Notes: generated by a model from the letters alone, not told the origin. A stretch of 64,000 bases of DNA from Ga0077530 sp035565975 (GCA_035565975.1 DATMRT010000130.1:27613-91612), one strand, 5' to 3'; positions 1-8,947 are shown, counted from the stretch's first letter. A program made the numbers and translations.

Positions 1-2
1 AC

Positions 3-878
3 GAGCTTTCGCTCGGCGAGGTGACGCAGCTCGCTGCTGCCTTCGCGCACGTACAGGTGGCCATCTCCTGGATCGTCGACAACTTCAATCGCATCGCAGA
101 GTGGTACGCGTCCGCGCGCCGCACCATGGACATGGTGGATGCCTGCTCGGAGGTCGATCGGCGTCGCCTCGAAGGCGTACGCGGCATCGCCGTCCTGCCC
201 TCGCCAAGCGAAGGACTGCAGCTCGAGGGCCTCGCGGTACACGATCCAGGTGGCCGGCCGCTCGTTGCCCGTGCCGACCTCATGGTGCCGCCGGCGACGT
301 CGCTCTCGGTCTCGGGCGATACGAGCTCGGGAAAGACGGCGATCGTGCGCGCCATCGCCGGCCTCTGGCGCGAGGGTCACGGGACCGTGCGCATCGGCGA
401 GCGGGCGCGGATCATGATCGCGCCGCAGCAGGGCTACCTGCCGCTCGCAACGCTTCGTGAGGCTTTGGTCTATCCGGCCGATGGCGAACCGTATGCCGAC
501 CGAGAGATAACCGCCGCCCTCGACCGCGCCGGCCTTGGCCATCTCGACGGACAACTCGACGAGCGCGGCCGCTGGGATCAGTCCCTTTCGGCGGGCGAGC
601 GTCAGCGCGTCGCCATCGCGCGCCTGCTGCTGCACCGTCCGGACGTTATCATCCTCGACGATGCCATGACCGCGCTTGACGAGAGCGCACGTGCCGATCT
701 GCTCGCGGCTCTGCGCGAGACCATGCCGGATGCCGCGATCCTGAATGTCGGGCAGACAGCGCGGCTGTTGCCGGGAGCGGCGCGGGCCCTTGCGTTAGAA
801 CGCCACGCGGGCGGCACCGTGCTCGGGGATCAGCCGACCGCATACGAGCAGAAGCGCCCGCTTACCGCCGGCCTGTGA
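3..878 (+). CDS. ABC transporter, fused permease/ATPase of YddA/SbmA type (5' end outside window)
   Basis: C-terminal part of a fused membrane/ATPase half-transporter. The frame is open to the left edge, so the GTG at 21 is internal. The first visible residues match the end of the SbmA/BacA-like membrane domain. The nucleotide-binding domain follows: Walker A GDTSSGKT (nt 315-338), signature LSAGE, Walker B VIILDD, then a TALD D-loop. Relatives export or import peptides, cobalamin-like or antibiotic-like compounds at the inner membrane; the substrate here is unknown. Oddity: the residue after the Walker B Asp, normally the catalytic Glu, is Asp. The family call is firm. Confidence 0.85.
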   Translation, partial: ELSLGEVTQLAAAFAHVQVAISWIVDNFNRIAEWYASARRTMDMVDACSEVDRRRLEGVRGIAVLPSPSEGLQLEGLAVHDPGGRPLVARADLMVPPATSLSVSGDTSSGKTAIVRAIAGLWREGHGTVRIGERARIMIAPQQGYLPLATLREALVYPADGEPYADREITAALDRAGLGHLDGQLDERGRWDQSLSAGERQRVAIARLLLHRPDVIILDDAMTALDESARADLLAALRETMPDAAILNVGQTARLLPGAARALALERHAGGTVLGDQPTAYEQKRPLTAGL

Positions 879-911
879 TGCGCGGCGCGCATCCCTCGTG
901 CGAGCAAATAT

Positions 912-1000
912 AAATATTCATTCATCCAGAACGCCGTTCGAGACGCGATTCACCGCCCGAGAATGAATATTTGACAACAGTCATCAGGGTTTTTGCTTAT
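912..1000. promoter_or_regulatory. 12-bp inverted repeat overlapping a candidate promoter
   Basis: AT-rich island in GC-rich DNA. A perfect 12-bp inverted repeat has arms at 912-923 and 961-972, separated by 37 nt. The right arm runs into TTGACA (971-976), with GCTTAT 18 nt further on (995-1000), resembling a sigma-70 -35/-10 pair reading into the small gene at 1147. The spacing suggests paired regulator half-sites or a long hairpin; this is inference. Confidence 0.35.
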
Positions 1001-1146
1001 ATGCCGCAGCATATTTATTCTTACCGGTGATCAATTGAAGTATTAACTGATATTTCTTCTTGCTAGGACCACGTAAGCGCATGTAGAGCGGAGCTGTCAC
1101 GCATGGGGATGCGCGCACACAGCACAAACTCCCTCTGGAGGATCGC

Positions 1147-1350
1147 ATGACTCGTCTGCTTGCTGCTCTTGGTACGGCTGGTCTGGTTGCCATCGCTTCG
1201 ACGCTCCCGGCCGCGTCGGCCCCCGCCGTCAAATCGGCCCCCGGCGTCTCGCAGTCGCACGTGAGCAAGGTCGCCGACAAGAAGCCGGCGAAGAAGAAGG
1301 CCGCCAAGAAGAAGGCCCCGGCCAAGAAAGCTGAGCCGAAGAAGGGCTGA
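1147..1350 (+). CDS. small Lys/Ala-rich secreted protein
   Basis: 67-residue protein of no recognised family. It starts with a typical Sec signal peptide (MTRLL, then a hydrophobic stretch, ending in AASA near residue 25). The mature part is about 40 residues, dominated at its C terminus by repeated KK/AKKK blocks, giving a very basic tail. A strong Shine-Dalgarno (GGAGG at 1137-1141) fixes the ATG, and a good hairpin terminator follows, so it looks monocistronic. A periplasmic polycation is plausible (envelope or nucleic-acid binding), but nothing in the sequence proves a role. Confidence 0.7.
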   Translation: MTRLLAALGTAGLVAIASTLPAASAPAVKSAPGVSQSHVSKVADKKPAKKKAAKKKAPAKKAEPKKG

Positions 1351-1394
1351 TAGCGAAATTCGGCGCGCAGCAGCAGCTTCGCGCGGATGAGCTC

Positions 1395-1432
1395 AAAGCC
1401 GCATCGGGATATCTCCCGGTGCGGCTTTTTCT
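1395..1432 (+). terminator. Rho-independent terminator after the small secreted protein
   Basis: A 15-bp stem with one G-T pair (arms 1395-1409 and 1414-1428), a 4-nt loop and a T run to 1432. It ends the transcript of the gene at 1147. Confidence 0.8.
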
Positions 1433-1546
1433 ATTGTCTGCCCCTTGCGCGCGTCACTGGATCAATAGGTCCTGAAACGCTACACCCGATCGCCGGGCGG
1501 TCCGATGGGGTGCGCCACGAACAAGAAATTCCTGAGGAGGACCCAA

Positions 1547-2635
1547 GTGGGCACACCGTCGATCGAAGTCCTGCACGAACTCGTCAAGCCGGCGCGCGAG
1601 GCCCTCTCGAAAGAGACTTGGGACTACCTCATGGGCGGCGCCGATACCGAGACGACGCTCGAACGCAATCGCCTCGCGATCGAAGAGATCGCCTTCCGTC
1701 CCCGCGTCCTGCGCGACGTCGCAACGGTCGACCTCTCGACCACCTTCCTCGGGCACAAGCTGCGACTTCCCATTATCCTCGCCCCGATCGGCTCGCTTCA
1801 GGATCTCTGCCCGGCAGGCGGCGTCGCCCCGACGAAAGCCGCGGCCGCGTTCGGCGTGCTGCACATGCTGAGCTCGGTGTGCAAGCCCGGCCTCGAGGAA
1901 GTGGCCGCCGCCGCCCCCGCCTATCCGAAGATCTTCCAGCTTTATATCCGTGGCGATGCGGCCTGGGTCGACGAGCGGGTCGCGGCGGCCGTTGCGCATG
2001 GCTATGCCGGGCTCTGCCTCACGGTCGACCTCGACTACTACGGGCGGCGCGAGCGCGATATCGCCAAGCGCTACAAGCCGACGGCGCGCCGCGCGTCGGG
2101 CGCGACGGGCGCCGGCGATCCCTTCCAGCAGGCCTTCACCTGGAAGGACATCGCGCGCATCCGCAAGAACTGCCCGGTTCCGATGTTCATCAAAGGCATT
2201 GCGACCGCTGAGGACGCACGCATGGCCGTCGATCATGGCGTCGACGTCGTCTACGTGTCGAACCATGGCGGGCGCCAGCTCGATCATGGCCGCGGCAGCC
2301 TCGGCGATCTCCCTGAAGTCGTGGAGGCCGTGAAAGGCAAGTGCCACATCGTTGTCGACGGTGGCATCTATCGCGGCGCGGACATCGTGAAGGCCATTGC
2401 CCTCGGCGCCAATGCTGTCGGCATCGGCCGCTTGCAGGGGCTGGCACTGGCAGCCGGCGGCGAGGCTGCCCTGCTGCGCGCGCTCGAAATTCTGGAGGAC
2501 GAAACGCGCCGCGTGGTCGGCCTGCTCGGCCTGACGAGCATTGCTCAGCTCGACAGCAGCTTCCTTGCGCGTGCTACGCCCCTTTCCCGCCGCGGTCTCG
2601 ACAGCCCCTTCCCTCTTCTAAAGGAAGGGTATTGA
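1547..2635 (+). CDS. FMN-dependent alpha-hydroxy-acid oxidase
   Basis: TIM-barrel flavoenzyme of the lactate/glycolate oxidase family, oxidising an (S)-2-hydroxy acid to the 2-oxo acid. The flavin-site motif SNHGGRQLDHG carries the catalytic His and substrate-binding Arg. The barrel ends with GGIYRGADIVKAIALGA, the phosphate-binding strand. An ATG lies in frame at 1505, but GAGGAGG at 1534-1540 points to the GTG at 1547, giving 362 residues. The C terminus is a low-similarity extension. Specific substrate (lactate, glycolate, mandelate) cannot be assigned. Confidence 0.85.
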   Translation: MGTPSIEVLHELVKPAREALSKETWDYLMGGADTETTLERNRLAIEEIAFRPRVLRDVATVDLSTTFLGHKLRLPIILAPIGSLQDLCPAGGVAPTKAAAAFGVLHMLSSVCKPGLEEVAAAAPAYPKIFQLYIRGDAAWVDERVAAAVAHGYAGLCLTVDLDYYGRRERDIAKRYKPTARRASGATGAGDPFQQAFTWKDIARIRKNCPVPMFIKGIATAEDARMAVDHGVDVVYVSNHGGRQLDHGRGSLGDLPEVVEAVKGKCHIVVDGGIYRGADIVKAIALGANAVGIGRLQGLALAAGGEAALLRALEILEDETRRVVGLLGLTSIAQLDSSFLARATPLSRRGLDSPFPLLKEGY

Positions 2636-2753
2636 GGCTGGCGGGGCGCGGCCGTGGATATGTTCTCTTATTGTTCTTGCGCATTGGGCGGCGCTGGCCT
2701 AGCCTGTTCCCATTGATCGGGCGGCACGTGCCGTCGCGTACTGGGGCGGGTTC

Positions 2754-4283
2754 ATGTACGGGCAGATTTCAACGCTCGCGTTCGTCGGCATCGAGGCGCG
2801 TCCCGTCGAGGTGCAGGTCCGGATCAGTGGCGGCCGGCACGTCTTCGCGATCGTCGGCCTGCCCGACAAGGCCGTCGCCGAGAGCCGCGAGCGCGTGCGT
2901 AACGCGCTGCACGCCGTCGGCCTTGCCCTGCCCTTCCGGCACATCACGGTCAATCTCGCCCCCGCCGACCTGCCCAAGGAAGGAAGCCACTTCGATCTCG
3001 CGATTGCGCTGGCGCTGATGGTCGCGACGGGCGCCATCGCGCCTGACGCTGTCGAGAGCTATGCGGCGGTCGGCGAACTGGCGCTCGACGGCTCCATTCG
3101 CGCTGTGCCCGGTGCGTTACCCGCCGCCATCGGTGCCAATGCGCTCGGCAAGGGTCTCATCTGTCCCGCGGCCTGTGGCGCCGAAGCCGCTTGGGCGGCG
3201 GAGGACATGGCCATTCTGGCAGCCCCTCACCTCCTCTCACTCGTCAACCACTTCAAGGGCACGCAGGTCATGGCGCGCCCTGAGCCGGGCGGCCCCGCAG
3301 GCCCCGAGACCATGCTCGACCTCGCCGACGTCAAGGGTCAGGAGAGCGCGCGCCGCGCCCTCGAAGTCGCGGCCGCAGGCGGGCATAACCTACTGATGGT
3401 TGGCCCACCAGGTTCGGGAAAGTCGATGCTGGCCGCGCGCCTGCCGTCCATCCTGCCACCGCTCGAACCAGCGGAAATGCTCGAAGTCTCGATGATCAAG
3501 AGCCTCGCCGGTGAGCTTGGTGATGGCCGCATCGCGCGCACGCGTCCATTTCGCGCCCCGCACCACTCGGCGAGCATGGCCGCGCTCGTCGGCGGCGGCA
3601 TACGCGCTCGCCCCGGCGAGGTCTCGCTCGCGCACCTCGGCGTGCTCTTTCTCGACGAGCTGCCCGAGTTCCAGCCCAACGTGCTCGATGCGCTGCGCCA
3701 GCCGCTCGAAACCGGCGAGACCGTCATCGCGCGCGCCAATCATCGCATCACGTATCCATCACGCTTCCAGCTTGTCGCCGCCATGAACCCCTGCAAGTGC
3801 GGCGGCGGCGGTCCGGGGACGACGTGCAAGCGCGGACCGCGCTGCGCTGACGACTACCAGGCGCGCGTCTCAGGCCCCTTCCTCGACCGCATCGACATGC
3901 AGATCGAGCTCGGGCCGGTGTCGGCCGCCGATCTCGTGCTGCCGGCGCCGCGCGAAGGAAGTGCCGAGGTCCGCACGCGCGTCGCCGCCGCCCGCGCACG
4001 CCAGCGCGCCCGCTTCGCCGCCATTGGCGCTCAGCGCGTGCGCACGAATGCCGACTGCTCCGGACGCCTGCTCGAGGACGTCGCCATGCCGGATGACACC
4101 GGCCTCGCGCTGCTGCGATCCGCATCCGAGGCCATGGGTCTCTCAGCGCGTGCCTTCCATCGCACGCTCAAGGTCGCGCGCACCATCGCCGATCTCGACG
4201 GCGCCGAGCAGGTAGGACGCGCACACATCGCAGAGGCCCTCAGCTATCGCGGCGAGGCCATGCGGGCGGAGCGCGCCGCTTGA
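2754..4283 (+). CDS. comM: ComM/YifB-type AAA+ ATPase (Mg-chelatase-like)
   Basis: 509 residues, full length for ComM. It has an N-terminal ChlI/Lon-like domain, a central AAA+ module with Walker A GPPGSGKSM (about residue 220) and Walker B VLFLDELPEF, then a Cys-containing insertion (NPCKCGGGG...CKRGPRC) and the SGPFLDRIDM sensor segment. ComM is a hexameric helicase that promotes branch migration of DNA taken up in natural transformation. The name Mg-chelatase reflects fold only. No other competence genes are in the window. Confidence 0.9.
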   Translation: MYGQISTLAFVGIEARPVEVQVRISGGRHVFAIVGLPDKAVAESRERVRNALHAVGLALPFRHITVNLAPADLPKEGSHFDLAIALALMVATGAIAPDAVESYAAVGELALDGSIRAVPGALPAAIGANALGKGLICPAACGAEAAWAAEDMAILAAPHLLSLVNHFKGTQVMARPEPGGPAGPETMLDLADVKGQESARRALEVAAAGGHNLLMVGPPGSGKSMLAARLPSILPPLEPAEMLEVSMIKSLAGELGDGRIARTRPFRAPHHSASMAALVGGGIRARPGEVSLAHLGVLFLDELPEFQPNVLDALRQPLETGETVIARANHRITYPSRFQLVAAMNPCKCGGGGPGTTCKRGPRCADDYQARVSGPFLDRIDMQIELGPVSAADLVLPAPREGSAEVRTRVAAARARQRARFAAIGAQRVRTNADCSGRLLEDVAMPDDTGLALLRSASEAMGLSARAFHRTLKVARTIADLDGAEQVGRAHIAEALSYRGEAMRAERAA

Positions 4284-4340
4284 GATTTGGCACAAGGCGC
4301 GGCAAGTAGCGCGCTGAGGAATCGCACGGGGAGAGTTCTC

Positions 4341-4802
4341 ATGAAACTGCTGGGCCAGGGCCTCTACTGGCAGGAAATGCCGGTCGGCGCGAAATACAAG
4401 ACCTTCGGACGCACGATTACCGAGACGGATATCGTCAATTTCATCTCCTGCACGGGCTTTCTCGAAGTGCTCTTCACGGACATGGAGTTCGTCAAGGCAC
4501 ACTCCGCCATCCAGGGCCGCGTCGCGCCGGGCGCGCTCGTGTATGCGATTGCTGAAGGCATGACCATGCTCGGCACCATCCAGGGCACCGGCCTCGCCTT
4601 TCTCAACATGGAGCTCGACGTCAAAGGCCCGACTTTCGCCGGCGATACCATCCATTGCGAGATCGAAGTCATCGAGCAGCGTCCGACATCGAAGGGCGGC
4701 CGCGGACTCGTGCGCACGAGAAACACCGTCATCAACCAGCGCGGCGAGACCGTTCTCGTCTACACGCCGCTGCGCATGATGGCAGGAAAACCGGAGGCAT
4801 AA
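4341..4802 (+). CDS. MaoC-like hydratase/dehydratase (hot-dog fold)
   Basis: 153 residues matching the MaoC dehydratase family: FGRTITETDIVNF near the N terminus (catalytic Asp region), the GRVAPGALVYAIAEG helix, and a DTIHCEIEVIEQRPTS strand. Such proteins hydrate enoyl-CoA thioesters or dehydrate 3-hydroxyacyl thioesters in the cytoplasm. The ATG at 4341 has a GGGGAGAG Shine-Dalgarno, preferred over an upstream TTG. The gene is 57 nt after comM. Substrate unknown. Confidence 0.75.
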   Translation: MKLLGQGLYWQEMPVGAKYKTFGRTITETDIVNFISCTGFLEVLFTDMEFVKAHSAIQGRVAPGALVYAIAEGMTMLGTIQGTGLAFLNMELDVKGPTFAGDTIHCEIEVIEQRPTSKGGRGLVRTRNTVINQRGETVLVYTPLRMMAGKPEA

Positions 4803-4882
4803 GTGATCGTGCCTTTGGCGCGAGCGAGACTAGGTCTCGCGCTCTACCGGGAGGGACACCCTCCCGGACCCACCCGCTTTTG
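4803..4882 (+). repeat. dispersed intergenic repeat, copy 1
   Basis: Starts right after the stop of the MaoC-like gene, between convergent genes. It carries the recurring modules: a GCGC-rich hairpin, a short self-complementary core, then GGGAGGGACACCCTCCC and a stretch ending CCCGCTTTT. Related copies are at 7552, 26257, 28898, 31554 and 58590. Confidence 0.75.
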
Positions 4883-4984
4883 TTATTGGGTGCCACAGCC
4901 CGAAACTATCCGCATGGCCGCCGCGGGCATAGCACCACGCCGCGGTTGCGAAGCACCTCTTCCCGGCAGCCCGCGGCAAACAAG

Positions 4985-5938
4985 CTAAAGCGACCGCCCG
5001 ATATTCAGGAACCGCTCTTGCCGCTGCTTGCGGATTTCATCCGGCGACATCTTGTCGAACGCGGCGAGCGCCTTGGCGATGGCATCGCCCGCCCGACGCA
5101 CGGCGCCTTCCTTGTCGCGATGCGCGCCGCCGACGGGCTCGGGCACGATCTCGTCGATCACACCGAGCTCATGGAGATCCTGCGCAGTGATCTTCATGCT
5201 CGTTGCCGCATCGACCGCGCGCGTCGAATCGCGCCAGAGGATGGAGGCCGCCGCTTCCGGCGAAGCCACCGTGTAGACGGCGTGCTCGAGCATGAGAATG
5301 CGGTTGGCGCTCGCGATGGCGATGGCGCCGCCGGAGCCGCCTTCGCCGATGACGAGGGCAATCATGGGCACGCCGAGCGAGAGACAGCGGTCGGTCGAGC
5401 GCGCGATGGCCTCGGCCTGCCCGCGCTCCTCGGCGCCGACACCGGGGTAAGCCCCCGCCGTATCGACGAGCGTGACGACCGGCATCGCGAAGCGCTCGGC
5501 CATGTCCATGAGGCGGACGGCCTTGCGATAGCCCTCGGGCCGCGCCATGCCAAAGTTGTGCTTGATGCGCGTCTCGGTGTCGTGGCCCTTCTCATGTCCG
5601 ATGACCATGACAGAGCGGCCGCGGAACTTGCCGATACCGCCCATGATCGCGGCATCCTCGGAGAAGTAGCGGTCACCGGCGAGCGGCGTGAAGCTCTCGA
5701 CGAGCTGCTCGATGTAATCGAGGCAGTGCGGGCGATCGGGATGGCGCGCGACAGTCGTCTTCTGCCAGGGATTGAGCCCGCCGTACGTCTCCGCGAGGAG
5801 CTGGGCAGCGCGCCCCTCAAGCTTGCTGATCTCGTCGCTGATCGCCGTGCTCTCGTCATCCTGGGTGAGCGCACGCAGTTCCGCGACTCGGCTCTCGAGC
5901 TCGGCGATCGGCTTCTCGAAGTCCAGATATGTGGCCAT
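4985..5938 (-). CDS. accA: acetyl-CoA carboxylase carboxyltransferase subunit alpha
   Basis: 317 residues, the standard AccA length. With AccD it transfers the carboxyl group from carboxybiotin to acetyl-CoA, giving malonyl-CoA for fatty-acid synthesis. Characteristic segments are FEKPIAELE at the N terminus, HPDRPHCLDYI, GHEKGHDTETRI, the crotonase-fold core VVTLVDTAGAYPG, and GEGGSGGAIAIA, which forms the oxyanion hole. The ATG at 5938 has a GAGG Shine-Dalgarno; the frame is open about 30 codons further but that part has no family similarity. accB, accC and accD are not here. Confidence 0.97.
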   Translation of the reverse strand: MATYLDFEKPIAELESRVAELRALTQDDESTAISDEISKLEGRAAQLLAETYGGLNPWQKTTVARHPDRPHCLDYIEQLVESFTPLAGDRYFSEDAAIMGGIGKFRGRSVMVIGHEKGHDTETRIKHNFGMARPEGYRKAVRLMDMAERFAMPVVTLVDTAGAYPGVGAEERGQAEAIARSTDRCLSLGVPMIALVIGEGGSGGAIAIASANRILMLEHAVYTVASPEAAASILWRDSTRAVDAATSMKITAQDLHELGVIDEIVPEPVGGAHRDKEGAVRRAGDAIAKALAAFDKMSPDEIRKQRQERFLNIGRSL

Positions 5939-6142
5939 GCCTCGGCAAGCATCCTCAGGGCCGGCACGGCGCCCTTTGCAGCCGTGCACCTTTGATTTGC
6001 CGGGACATTCCCCGGGGCCTGCGCTCAAGTCAAGTTAAGGAATGGCGGGGAATGGGCCCCAGCTTGGCGCGCCACACCGCGACAGAGTCCCGCGAACAGG
6101 CTAAGAGGGTGCCAATGCTCTGAAAATGAGGCTTTGTCTGCC

Positions 6143-6523
6143 ATGCGGCTCCTGCTGCTCGCGGCGGCTGGCGGCGCGCTCGGCGCTGGCGTCCGTCATC
6201 TCGTTAATGTTTCAGTGCTGGCCCTGCTGGGCTCCGGGTTTCCGTGGGCTACGTTCATGATCAACATCGCCGGATCCCTGCTCATGGGCGTGGTGGTCGA
6301 GGCTCTTCTTCCGTTCAGTGGCACCTCCGTCGTCGCGTGGAGAACGTTTCTTGCGACGGGCATCCTGGGAGGCTTCACGACGTTCTCGGCGTTCTCCCTG
6401 GATATCTGGGTGCTATACGAGCGCGGGGAGCATCTCGCGGTATTCCTGTACGTCACGCTTTCGGTTGCGCTTGCTGTGGCTGCGCTCATCCTCGGCATGT
6501 CATTCGTGCGGTTCATCCGATGA
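6143..6523 (+). CDS. crcB: fluoride efflux channel CrcB (Fluc)
   Basis: 126-residue membrane protein with four hydrophobic segments and the CrcB signatures: GGALGAGVRH at the start, a conserved Asn in PWATFMINIAGS, and TGILGGFTTFSAFS, which lines the fluoride pore. It acts as a dual-topology dimer exporting fluoride. The ATG at 6143 is preferred over a TTG at 6134, which lies too close to the GAGG. Its stop overlaps the start of the pseudouridine synthase gene by 4 nt. No fluoride riboswitch is apparent upstream. Confidence 0.93.
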   Translation: MRLLLLAAAGGALGAGVRHLVNVSVLALLGSGFPWATFMINIAGSLLMGVVVEALLPFSGTSVVAWRTFLATGILGGFTTFSAFSLDIWVLYERGEHLAVFLYVTLSVALAVAALILGMSFVRFIR

Positions 6524-7551
6524 CCGGTCCCGTCGAGACAATCAAGGTCGCGCACGACGAAGCAGGCATGCGCCTTGACCGCTGGTTCCGCGTCCACTTC
6601 CCCGATGTGGGCCACGTCTACCTGCAGAAGCTTCTGCGCACGGGACAGGTGCGCGTGGACAGCCGTCGTGTCGAGGCGAATGCGCGCCTCGAGGCGGGCG
6701 CCGAGATCCGCGTGCCGCGCGTCGTGCGCCAGCCACCGAAATCGAGCAGCAGCGAAGCGAAGGGCGCGCCCCCCGCGAGCAAGGCCGACCGCGATCTGAT
6801 CGAAAGCTGCATTCTGTTCGAGGACGACGACATCCTCGTGCTGAACAAACCCTTCGGCATTGCCGTGCAAGGCGGCACCGGCACGCGGCGCCACATCGAC
6901 GGCATTCTCGCCGGCATGGCCGACCGCTTCGGTGATCGCCCGCGGCTCGTGCACCGCCTCGACCGCGATACGACAGGCGTGCTGCTCATCGCCAAGAAGC
7001 GCGACATCGCGGCAAAGCTCGGCCGTATCTTCCAGACGCGCGCGGCGGCGAAAACCTACTGGGCCCTCGTCAAAGGCGTACCCGTTCCGCGCCAAGGCAA
7101 AATCGAAGCTGCGTTGGTCAAAGCCTCCGGACCGGAGGGCGACCGCGTGCGCAAGGCCGAGCCCGGCGAGCAGGACGCGGCCATGCACGCGACGACGCAT
7201 TATTCCGTCATCGATCGCGTCGCCAATCGCGCGGCGTGGGTCTCGCTGAAACCGGTCACGGGGCGCCAGCATCAGCTCCGCGCGCACATGGCCATGATCG
7301 GCCATCCCATCATCGGCGACAACAAGTACGAGGGCGGCATCACCCAGATCATGGAGGCGCTGGAGCCGAAGCTGCATCTCCACGCGCGCCGCCTCGTGCT
7401 CCCGCATCCACGCGCGGGCAAACCGCCGATCGACGTTACGGCACCGCTGCCGCCGCACATGCTCCGCTCGTTCGAGATCGTCGGCCTCGATGCGAACCAG
7501 TTCGAGCAGAATAAGGAGAAGCCGGCGCCGAAGTCTCAGCGCAAGCGGTGA
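6520..7551 (+). CDS. RluC/RluD-family 23S rRNA pseudouridine synthase
   Basis: 343 residues: an N-terminal S4 RNA-binding domain (about residues 15-75), a linker, then the catalytic domain with HRLDRDTTGVLL containing the catalytic Asp, a KTYWALVKG strand and GRQHQLRAHM. It isomerises uridines in large-subunit rRNA (RluC type: 955, 2504, 2580 in E. coli numbering), but the exact site is not predictable. The ATG overlaps the crcB stop (ATGA), so translation is likely coupled. The C terminus has a basic tail. Confidence 0.9.
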   Translation: MTGPVETIKVAHDEAGMRLDRWFRVHFPDVGHVYLQKLLRTGQVRVDSRRVEANARLEAGAEIRVPRVVRQPPKSSSSEAKGAPPASKADRDLIESCILFEDDDILVLNKPFGIAVQGGTGTRRHIDGILAGMADRFGDRPRLVHRLDRDTTGVLLIAKKRDIAAKLGRIFQTRAAAKTYWALVKGVPVPRQGKIEAALVKASGPEGDRVRKAEPGEQDAAMHATTHYSVIDRVANRAAWVSLKPVTGRQHQLRAHMAMIGHPIIGDNKYEGGITQIMEALEPKLHLHARRLVLPHPRAGKPPIDVTAPLPPHMLRSFEIVGLDANQFEQNKEKPAPKSQRKR

Positions 7552-7690
7552 CACGCTCGCGCCTGCGGCGCGACGGGGCTTTCGCCCCTGCCCCCAACCC
7601 GGGAGCCCCCGGGCCCCCTCCTTTTTATGACTTGGAGCGCGCCGCGACCGCGACAGATCCCCTTCTCCCCGCCCTTTACGGGGAGAAGGA
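7552..7690 (+). repeat. dispersed intergenic repeat, copy 2
   Basis: Begins at the base after the pseudouridine synthase stop and fills the gap to the convergent CoA-transferase gene. It has the GCGCCTGCGGCGC hairpin, a CCCGGG-type palindrome in place of GGGAGGG/CCCTCCC, then CCTTTTTATGACTTGGAG, and the second module, a CTTCTCCCC...GGGGAGAAG hairpin at 7660-7690. Confidence 0.75.
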
Positions 7691-7715
7691 AAAGATGCGC
7701 TCGCGCAGCAACCTG

Positions 7716-8840
7716 CTAACCCAGAAACTCCTCGCGCACGGCACCTGTGTGTTGGCCGAGCGCCGGCACATTGTCGGCCGTGAGAAGCGCCTCGCCCATC
7801 CACTGCGCGGGCGGCACGGGCATGTCGATGGTCCCCACTTCCGTCTTCACGCCCATCATGCGCAGATGCGGGTGCGCGTGCAGACCGAAGACATCATTGA
7901 CGCGACCGAAGGCGATGTCGGCCGCATCGAGCTTCGCAATCGCCGTCTCGGCATCGTGCGCCGCGAACCACGCAGCGACGAGGCCATCGGTTTCGGGGCG
8001 GTTCTCGATGCGCGCGGGCGAGGTCGCAAACCGCGGATCGGTCCCGCAGTCGGGTCGCTCGAAGACCTTCGTGCAGAGCGTGCGCCATTCGCGGTCGTTC
8101 TGGATGCTGATGAGGATCGGCACGTTGTCGCGCGTGGTGAAGACACCGTACGGCGCGAGCGAGATGTGCGAGAGGCCGATGCGGCGCGGCGGCGCACCGT
8201 AGATGCCTTGCAGCAGCGGCACGCTCATGAGCTCCGCAATGGTGTCGAACATCGAGACGCGGATATCCGCACCCTTGCCCGTCGTTGCGCGGCGCAGGAG
8301 CGCTTCGAGAATGGCTTCGTACGCGTGGAGACCCGTCGAGACATCGACGATCGAGACGCCGACACGTGCCGGCTCCGCGGCGCTGCCCGTCACGGATGCA
8401 AGACCGGACTCGGCCTGGATGAGCAGATCATACGCTTTGCGGTCGGCATAGGGACCGGTATCGCCGTAGCCGGAAATCGAGCAGGCGATGAGGCGCGGAT
8501 GACGGGCGCAGATCTCTTCGACCGGATAGCCGAGCTTTGCAAGTGCGCCAGGCTTCAGGTTCTGTACGAACACGTCGGCCTTCGCGAGCAGCGCATCGAA
8601 CAGCTTGCGGTCCCCGGGCTTTGTCAGATCGACGACGACCGATTCCTTGCCCCGATTGAGCCAGATGAAATAGACGCTCTGCCCCTTGGCGAGCTGATCG
8701 TAGCCGCGCGCGAAATCACCCTCAGGCCGCTCGAGCTTGATGACGCGCGCGCCGGCATCGGCGAGACGCCGCCCGGTCATGGGTGCCGCAACGGCCTGCT
8801 CGAGTGAGACGACGAGAATGCCTTCAAGGGGCTTCTGCAT
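7716..8840 (-). CDS. CaiB/BaiF-family (type III) CoA-transferase
   Basis: 374 residues with the family landmarks: LEGILVVSLEQAVAAPM at the start, LNRGKESVVVDL, NLKPGALAKLG, SGYGDTGPYADRKAYD carrying the catalytic Asp that forms the acyl anhydride, and the GIYG loop near the centre. Type III enzymes move CoA between carboxylic acids; members serve carnitine, oxalate/formate, succinyl/malate and mesaconyl-CoA metabolism. The donor-acceptor pair is unknown. It is a single gene transcribed toward the pseudouridine synthase. Confidence 0.85.
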   Translation of the reverse strand: MQKPLEGILVVSLEQAVAAPMTGRRLADAGARVIKLERPEGDFARGYDQLAKGQSVYFIWLNRGKESVVVDLTKPGDRKLFDALLAKADVFVQNLKPGALAKLGYPVEEICARHPRLIACSISGYGDTGPYADRKAYDLLIQAESGLASVTGSAAEPARVGVSIVDVSTGLHAYEAILEALLRRATTGKGADIRVSMFDTIAELMSVPLLQGIYGAPPRRIGLSHISLAPYGVFTTRDNVPILISIQNDREWRTLCTKVFERPDCGTDPRFATSPARIENRPETDGLVAAWFAAHDAETAIAKLDAADIAFGRVNDVFGLHAHPHLRMMGVKTEVGTIDMPVPPAQWMGEALLTADNVPALGQHTGAVREEFLG

Positions 8841-8947
8841 TTTCTGGAATTCCCTGCATGGTCGGCGTGCAAAGCCGGTAACGCGCTGCTTTTAGCGCCG
8901 GAGGCCGACATCGTCTTCCCTATATTCGACAGGGTGCCATGCGGTCG

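Noticed and set aside
984..1325. 113-codon minus-strand frame over the Lys-rich peptide gene
   Set aside because: Covers the promoter and signal peptide of a better supported plus-strand gene.
4655..5995. 446-codon open frame opposite accA
   Set aside because: Antisense shadow in GC-rich DNA; accA on the other strand has full family similarity and a Shine-Dalgarno.
5939..6142. Fluoride riboswitch before crcB
   Set aside because: The conserved crcB-motif blocks are not visible in the 204-nt leader.
6196..7803. 535-codon open frame opposite crcB and the pseudouridine synthase
   Set aside because: Overlaps two clear genes for its whole length and has a low-complexity Arg/Ala/His composition.
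7548..8807. 419-codon frame opposite the CoA-transferase
   Set aside because: Shadow of a strongly recognised gene on the minus strand.
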